29,469 nucleotides of DNA from Sperchopsis tessellata (Eukaryota > Arthropoda > Insecta > Coleoptera > Hydrophilidae): assembly GCA_033557685.1 (NCBI GenBank), contig JAWQRN010000445.1, positions 1-29,469 on the forward strand. Direction: 5' to 3'. The notes under the pieces are model-generated. The model searched no databases. It had not been told where the DNA came from and was given only the letters and a program-made list of their open reading frames with translations. This document shows, in pieces, positions 27,201 to 29,469 of this stretch. The position numbers and the translations under genes were made by a program. Each line of letters begins with the position of its first letter. Position 1 is the first letter of the stretch.

Positions 27201-29135
27201 AGTGGGATGGGTTATTTGTGTTTGTATTTGCTTGGGTTCATCTGTTCTGGTAGAAACTTTAAAACCAACACAAATGAATATTTGTTAATAATATCGATCT
27301 GAGCACCTTGCTAGATTTATATATCTATTAGGTATTAAAATTTTTCCAAAGATCAAGTTTTACATCTATGGTACTTATATATACTAAACAAATACTAAAA
27401 ACAAAAAGCTCTAAGAATGGAAAAAAGTGAGATTTGTTTTTGAAAGTAAAAGAAATTTGTTGTAAAAAAAACTTTTAACGATAGGTTCGTGTAGAATTTT
27501 TTCCATTCTTAGTGCTCCTTAAATCCATCATTTTTAATATATTTTTTACAATGTTATCTGCAACATTCATTCTTAAATTATTCAGTATACCTGCAACTTT
27601 CTTACCTTTATTATCTTTAAGTCATCCTATTTTCTCTTTGTAATGAACGAATTGTTAAAATCTAGTCATGCATTGTCAGCAAATTATTTACCCTCCCACA
27701 ATAAATATATATTTTTTAATAATCCACTTTCTTCTTTCTTAATCTTTTTCCTCATACCCTTGGTGTGTCCTATGGTAAAGTATACCCTGCTACCAAACCA
27801 ACAGAAATCTTCAGTTCTGAAACAATCATGATCTATTTCAACGTAGCGTATAGTATAAATTGAGTAAACAATCTCCATGAAAAACAGAGGGCACACCTAA
27901 TAAATTAATTAAGGTTGCAGACGATCTGAAGCGGTTCTCATAATCAGTGCCACAATTAAAATGCAATATATTTTACAACGAAGATATTTAAGAAGAACCT
28001 TTGATCACACAAAGTCTATTTAAACTATCAGGATTAGAAACATTTTCCTTACAAATTTTCAGATTATTCAAACAATTCAGTTGAAGACCAAAGGAAGAAA
28101 GACAGTAATGAATGATGCTTGCCAAAAATTGAAAGATCGTATTTTAAATTGTCATATTTCGTTGGACATTTATATTGTCATCTACATCCATTGCAGCATG
28201 TATTATGGCTCGAGATATATTTTCCCATACATTGTTGTTTTTATTGTCTCAATTGTAACTAGGTATGTTTTAATTTTTGATTTTATTTTGTTTTTTCTTT
28301 GGTTTCTTACGGCTTGATTTTTATGTAAAATTTTTAATTGTAATTTGTTTGATTTTATCTATTTTTATCATATACATTTGATTGTTTGTTAAGTGTTTAT
28401 TTTACATCTACTAATAAGGCCGGTTTCTTTTATAGTCCATCCTGAAGATGAGGCGAGAAGTTGGTGATTCATTTTTGAACCTTTATGTGCAATGGAACTC
28501 CTCAAAAATATATTCAATATGTAGTTATGATAGATAGTTTCTATCAGATTTAATGAATTGTTAAAGATGTTAACCGCTCTGAAACAAGTTGGATATCATT
28601 TTTAAAAATATGTCAATAATCAGATATCTGTTGCTATTTCATGCTTTAAATTTTTCTTTTTCTATTATATTTGTGTTCTCTGAACATTACACTACAATGT
28701 TTAAAGCTCTCAAAACAACTTTGATACTTAAAAATATTATAACTATCCCTAGAGCTGTGATCTTTTGTTAGCTCATGTTGTCACATTGATAATTTTTTAA
28801 ATTTGGTAAAAATATGTACAATAAAATTACAGGATTTAGGTGTAAAAAAAGAAGAAATTGCCAGGTACCAGGTGTTCCAAGAAGGAGCAGTAGTTAAGAA
28901 GGGCCACTCAGTTACGTCAACAACCAAAAGTTCATCCCCAAGTTCAACTAGAACATCTTCTGTTAGATCATCATCACAATTAACGAAAATATTGGACAAA
29001 CTTTCTAGCACAGTTCGAAAAAAATCATCTACAAAAACAACAAGTGAAGTTGAAGATACTTCAGGTGCACCAGAAGTCACAAGTGATGCTGATCCAATAT
29101 CTACTGAAGATGAAGCAGCATTAATGCTTAAATAA
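15012..29135 (+). CDS. Peripherin-2/ROM1-like tetraspanin, complete, five exons, 420 residues
   Basis: The exons are 15012-15280, 20175-20468, 22371-22617, 24279-24428 and 28833-29135. Introns are GT-AG with phases 2,2,0,0, and the sum is 421 codons including the TAA stop. The start has an in-frame TAA six bases upstream. Four membrane segments are predicted at about residues 14-34, 57-77, 98-118 and 256-278. The large loop (about 119-255) has MQCCGVNKYDDWHKIAWI (CCG at 159-161), PWSCC (202-206), C214 and GC (243-244), the peripherin/ROM1 arrangement of six structural cysteines. DDWHKIAW corresponds to RDWFEIQW of peripherin-2. Peripherin-type tetraspanins assemble into oligomers that curve membranes, in vertebrates at photoreceptor disc rims. 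The cysteine before the CCG motif that links vertebrate peripherin dimers (C150) is not present in residues 119-158. The role in arthropods is not established by the sequence. Confidence 0.9.
15281..15850. other. Tetraspanin intron 1, 5' part
   Basis: This is moderately AT-rich sequence with no recognised element. A 91-codon minus-strand frame at 15265-15540 overlaps the exon and shows no family feature, so it is not taken as a gene. First introns often carry enhancers, but no specific site is identified. Confidence 0.4.
16090..17164 (-). mobile_element. Jockey-like LINE remnant A (end of reverse transcriptase and downstream part)
   Basis: The minus strand encodes SNDIPKDKNIPLYVDDTAMF with the YxDD catalytic motif of reverse transcriptase (about 17095-17160), then NVQKSEAIVFSRR. 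A second open frame at 16532-16930 reads DPKPVLYQSIIRLVLTYSTA, AAWLYEPTGIKHLQVFQNKK, HRNLMIDVMDEIVLRQTQKL, which is the Jockey-clade C-terminal region. Sequence down to about 16090 may be its C-terminus and 3' UTR. The thumb part between the two frames is shortened. The element is cut at its 5' side by remnant B. Confidence 0.85.
17165..17890 (-). mobile_element. Jockey-like LINE remnant B, 5'-truncated copy with 3' UTR
   Basis: The minus-strand frame 17802-17425 encodes FIKYLGVTLDSKHNFKEQVE, KIRTKAAISTRILYPVNNRR, SLKNKMMIYKTFIRPTLNYG, CQVWHQCHR and FLRMFTNAPLF, the conserved Jockey-clade C-terminal domain. A frameshift near 17450 follows, then a 3' part ending near 17345. The next 180 bp, AT-rich and ending AATAAATATTTTC close to 17165, is a plausible 3' UTR that abuts remnant A directly. 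B is better preserved than A, so it is probably a younger insertion into A. Confidence 0.85.
17891..18419. other. Tetraspanin intron 1, middle, no gene recognised
   Basis: There is a short less AT-rich patch at 17890-18070 (CCGCTGCCACTAGGGGCGC, and ACACGCGTACAACACGCGG with a repeated ACACGCG), followed by AT-rich sequence with no open frame of note. Confidence 0.4.
18420..19262 (+). pseudogene. Unidentified decayed coding stretch
   Basis: Three plus-strand frames read like successive parts of one or two proteins broken by frameshifts. From 18498: MQDIRGRDLKYILKFTSKEE and on to SQCL. From about 18620: PVDELDIKYIIINMKYNN, then LTKDVFGFPFEGM and NLFRQTLLTCLAVVTLIGHI. From 19005: an 84-codon frame with VYVPELCSMSNNLNSTEG and LEVHRGGKWVDFYIRATRLC. 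The composition is less AT-driven than intronic noise and codons look protein-like. I do not recognise the family. It could be a transposon, an old integrated virus or a processed gene copy. Nothing indicates a working product. Confidence 0.35.
19263..20174. other. Tetraspanin intron 1, 3' part, with a short dispersed repeat
   Basis: This is AT-rich intron sequence. A segment at about 19558-19634 is similar to 25863-25939. Both contain AGAGCCTCTA-ACGGTTT, AACATTCATA and GAAGTCTATTACATTTAATA in the same order. No gene is assigned to the open frame at 19741-19965. Confidence 0.5.
20175..20468 (+). CDS. Tetraspanin exon 2 (residues 90-188)
   Basis: The acceptor is CCATTTTTTTTAG and the donor is AAAGA/GTAAGT. 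The exon encodes KSTGRHLTVW, TM3 (about 98-118), a basic and amphipathic helical region, and the diagnostic MQCCG motif followed by a DDW-xxI-xW block. Joining AA|G to exon 1 gives Lys and keeps the frame. Intron 1 before it is 4.9 kb. Confidence 0.95.
20690..20895 (-). mobile_element. Mariner transposase C-terminal fragment
   Basis: The minus strand encodes MKGGFQDCFKKRLQRWNKYV then ASQREYF and a stop, the conserved last part of mariner transposases (FQxCFxxWxxRWxKCIxxxGxYFE). Upstream, ELIEKATTK is followed by stops. About 70 nt of clearly similar coding sequence remain, so it is a small inactive remnant, unrelated in position to the mariner at 6880-8110. Confidence 0.75.
20900..21640 (+). 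mobile_element. LINE remnant: endonuclease-RT linker and start of reverse transcriptase
   Basis: Plus-strand frames give a linker typical of CR1/Jockey-type ORF2 (GNLTAYQFNRYFFKIGRLTV, SRDTNGLS), then CLEESTFPN. The RT motif follows: NYRP at about 21476, MVSKVCEFIIKRRIVDFLEK, ISANHHSYRKYRLTVTTIID and IITRFF (to about 21630). Stops and frameshifts separate the pieces. It lies in tetraspanin intron 2, sense to the gene. Confidence 0.8.
21641..22370. other. Tetraspanin intron 2, 3' part
   Basis: No gene or element was recognised. A minus-strand frame around 21690-21600 reads AINGRRCTGKSHSVGLFKLG but has no further support. Confidence 0.35.
22371..22617 (+). CDS. Tetraspanin exon 3 (residues 188-270)
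   Basis: The acceptor is TTTTATTTTAG and the donor is TTCCAG/GTAATT. It encodes the second half of the large loop, with LPVVPWSCC, C214 and GC244 as the remaining disulfide cysteines, then the start of TM4 (SYLIVFCILLVVFQ). PxSCC followed by C at eight residues is the peripherin/ROM1 pattern. Confidence 0.95.
22618..24278. other. Tetraspanin intron 3 (1.66 kb), no recognised element
   Basis: GT-AG intron, AT-rich with a T-rich patch at 23008-23130. A 66-codon plus-strand frame at 23950-24150 has no family features and ends before the exon 4 acceptor. Nothing else is supported. Confidence 0.45.
24279..24428 (+). CDS. Tetraspanin exon 4 (residues 271-320)
   Basis: This is 50 codons in phase 0, with acceptor TACTATTATTACAG and donor TTGATT/GTAAGT. 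It encodes the end of TM4 (IILIVLSRILYTS) and the first cytoplasmic part, with GDPDGIAPGWVFTRN. The GW-V/L-hydrophobic spot parallels the SEGWLLE region in the peripherin tail. Confidence 0.88.
24690..25193 (-). mobile_element. LINE 3' end: last residues of reverse transcriptase ORF plus probable 3' UTR
   Basis: The minus strand from about 25165 to 25075 encodes ACKGKIKKYVKENVLYTMQE then YFDANM and a stop, the usual last lines of a CR1/Jockey-superfamily ORF2 (FKxxIKxYLxxxxxYSVxEYL). About 390 bp of AT-rich sequence follow as likely 3' UTR. The coding side is interrupted immediately upstream by the solo LTR, whose insertion site is this element or its flank. Confidence 0.6.
25198..25680. mobile_element. 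Solo LTR (483 bp) of an LTR retrotransposon with 4-bp target-site duplication
   Basis: The element begins TGTTAC and ends GTAACA, a perfect 6-bp terminal inverted repeat with the TG...CA ends of retroviral-type LTRs. It is flanked on both sides by GTAT (25194-25197 and 25681-25684), a 4-bp target-site duplication. A TATA-like CATATATAAATT occurs near 25540. The 5' part has short related runs (CTAACATTTTATTT twice, at about 25260 and 25299). There is no internal coding region, so an LTR-LTR recombination left a solo copy. Four-bp duplications are common for gypsy elements, but the superfamily is not certain. Confidence 0.85.
25764..26081. repeat. Unclassified repeat segment with 23-bp palindrome
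   Basis: A segment at 25863-25939 has a diverged copy at 19558-19634 in tetraspanin intron 1. At 25768-25790 lies ATTCACTGCAC-A-GTGCAGTGAAT, a perfect palindrome apart from its central base. A 105-codon plus-strand frame spans the area and the minus strand is also fairly open (KVRDVTSTNVFTALCSEF). Neither is recognised. It may be part of the neighbouring pogo/Tigger element or a separate family. Confidence 0.45.
26150..27115 (-). mobile_element. Pogo/Tigger-family DNA transposon remnant
   Basis: Minus-strand pieces give a Tigger-like transposase in order. MERALSICIDDLLKKDSI (about 26920-26970) is the start of the CENP-B-type second DNA-binding domain. Then VNPDSVASKGWFQKLK (about 26810), LHQRSMKLQGCIKKIIEKQG, FTAQVFYADETELWWKKCP (about 26650-26710, first catalytic Asp in DET), and in the frame 26444-26181 FKALFLLDNTG (second Asp) with TTTSLLQPLDQGIIYTFKTY, the hallmark TSLLQPLDQG motif. 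Frameshifts and stops separate the pieces, so it is inactive. Terminal repeats were not found. Confidence 0.9.
27116..28832. other. Tetraspanin intron 4, 3' part, no recognised gene
   Basis: This is AT-rich. It contains a 16-bp perfect inverted repeat (27411-27426 and 27497-27512). Open frames at 27643-27896 (both strands) and 28081-28317 show no family motif. Near 28441 the sequence CATCCTGAAGATGAGGCGAG resembles phrases seen at the ends of some retroelements, but this is too short to call. Confidence 0.4.
27411..27512. repeat. Short inverted repeat (16-bp arms, 70-bp spacer)
   Basis: CTAAGAATGGAAAAAA at 27411-27426 is exactly the reverse complement of TTTTTTCCATTCTTAG at 27497-27512. The outer flanks (AAAGCT / TGCTCCTT) extend the pairing imperfectly. 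It could be the ends of a small decayed DNA element or a chance hairpin. No coding content. Confidence 0.6.
28833..29135 (+). CDS. Tetraspanin exon 5 (residues 321-420), Ser/Thr-rich cytoplasmic tail
   Basis: The acceptor is ATAAAATTACAG, and the exon ends with TAA. It encodes KKEEIARYQVFQEGAVVKKG and then a low-complexity tail dominated by Ser, Thr and Lys (about residues 346-385), finishing acidic with STEDEAALMLK. It carries many potential phosphorylation sites. The tail is assigned by phase, position and the downstream polyadenylation signal. Homology there is weak, as expected for tetraspanin tails. Intron 4 before it is 4.4 kb. Confidence 0.8.
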   Translation, partial: DLGVKKEEIARYQVFQEGAVVKKGHSVTSTTKSSSPSSTRTSSVRSSSQLTKILDKLSSTVRKKSSTKTTSEVEDTSGAPEVTSDADPISTEDEAALMLK

Positions 29136-29206
29136 TATAATTGTACATCAATTTATTATGTAGTTAAAGTGCTGTTTTTGTTTATTTGCTTATATATAAC
29201 TTTTAG

Positions 29207-29212
29207 AATAAA
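29207..29212 (+). terminator. Polyadenylation signal AATAAA for the tetraspanin gene
   Basis: A canonical AATAAA lies 72 bases after the stop codon, followed by a T-rich stretch (TATTTATTTTTTAG). This is a usual arrangement for cleavage and polyadenylation and implies a short 3' UTR. Confidence 0.7.
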
Positions 29213-29445
29213 AATATTTATTTTTTAGTCATATTTTTCCTAATCTAACATCAATTTATAGCGCTATCAAGGCCAACTGGGTGCACTTCAAACTAGCTTA
29301 TGACTATACACATATCACAATATGGCCAGAATCATGCTTTAACCATACAGACTAGTTCTAGTTTTAACTTTTATAGAGAAGCCCCAAATTACTAAAACAC
29401 TAGTAAGTCGATAAAATATTACTTCTACTGTACAAAATTATAATT

Positions 29446-29466
29446 TATATATATATATATATATAT
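29446..29466. repeat. (AT)n microsatellite at the right edge
   Basis: An uninterrupted run of alternating T and A lies at the very end of the window and may continue beyond it. Confidence 0.85.
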
Positions 29467-29469
29467 TAT

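Noticed and set aside
28430..28475. Phrase CATCCTGAAGATGAGGCGAG resembling the end of some retroelements
   Set aside because: Too short, and no coding or terminal structure around it.
28781..29080. 99-codon minus-strand open frame under tetraspanin exon 5
   Set aside because: Shadow of the Ser/Thr-rich tail. The plus-strand frame has the acceptor, correct phase, stop and polyadenylation signal.

Overview
The window looks like nuclear DNA of an arthropod, most likely an insect (a beetle would fit, but nothing here proves the order). It is strongly AT-rich, its genes are split by GT-AG introns of 60 bp to 4.9 kb, and the introns are littered with decayed non-LTR retrotransposons (CR1/Jockey-like and an RNase H-bearing type), mariner and pogo/Tigger transposons, a MITE-like pair and a solo LTR. 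No prokaryotic gene organisation, CRISPR array, rRNA or convincing tRNA was seen.

Two host genes are arranged head to head around a 219-bp spacer (14793-15011). Leftward, on the minus strand, eight exons encode the first 872 residues of an axonemal dynein heavy chain of the DNAH2 (inner-arm I1/f, 1-beta) type. The gene starts at 14792 and runs off the left edge at position 1. All junctions have GT/AG and compatible phases (1,1,1,0,0,2,0), and the joined product aligns without gaps at the junctions to the vertebrate DNAH2 N-terminal tail as I remember it. Rightward, on the plus strand, five exons (15012-29135) encode a complete 420-residue tetraspanin of the peripherin-2/ROM1 type, with four membrane segments, a CCG-containing large loop, a PxSCC motif and a Ser/Thr-rich cytoplasmic tail. 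A polyadenylation signal follows the stop codon.

Layout by region. 1-640: dynein exons 8 and 7. 640-4060: intron with a minus-strand CR1-like LINE interrupted by the tail of a plus-strand LINE. 4061-5807: dynein exons 6 and 5. 5808-9287: intron with an RNase H LINE remnant (+), a mariner transposase remnant (-) and an approximately 680-700-bp tandem duplication that copied one end of the mariner. 9288-10136: exons 4 and 3. 11560-11985: exon 2. 11986-14728: intron holding an inverted pair of MITE-like repeats. 14729-14792: exon 1. 14793-15011: shared promoter region. 15281-20174: tetraspanin intron 1, with one Jockey-like LINE nested in another and an unidentified decayed coding stretch. 20469-22370: intron 2, with a mariner tail and a LINE reverse-transcriptase fragment. 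22618-24278: intron 3, no recognised element. 24429-28832: intron 4, with a LINE tail, an intact solo LTR with matching target-site duplication, and a pogo/Tigger remnant. 29136-29469: 3' UTR, flank and an (AT)n microsatellite.

The two genes are not known to act in one pathway: axonemal dynein drives ciliary or sperm-flagellar bending, while peripherin-type tetraspanins shape photoreceptor or other membranes. Their shared short promoter region suggests, but does not prove, linked transcription in ciliated or sensory cells or testis. All other coding fragments are transposon debris with frameshifts and stops. No function is claimed for the unidentified stretch at 18420-19262.
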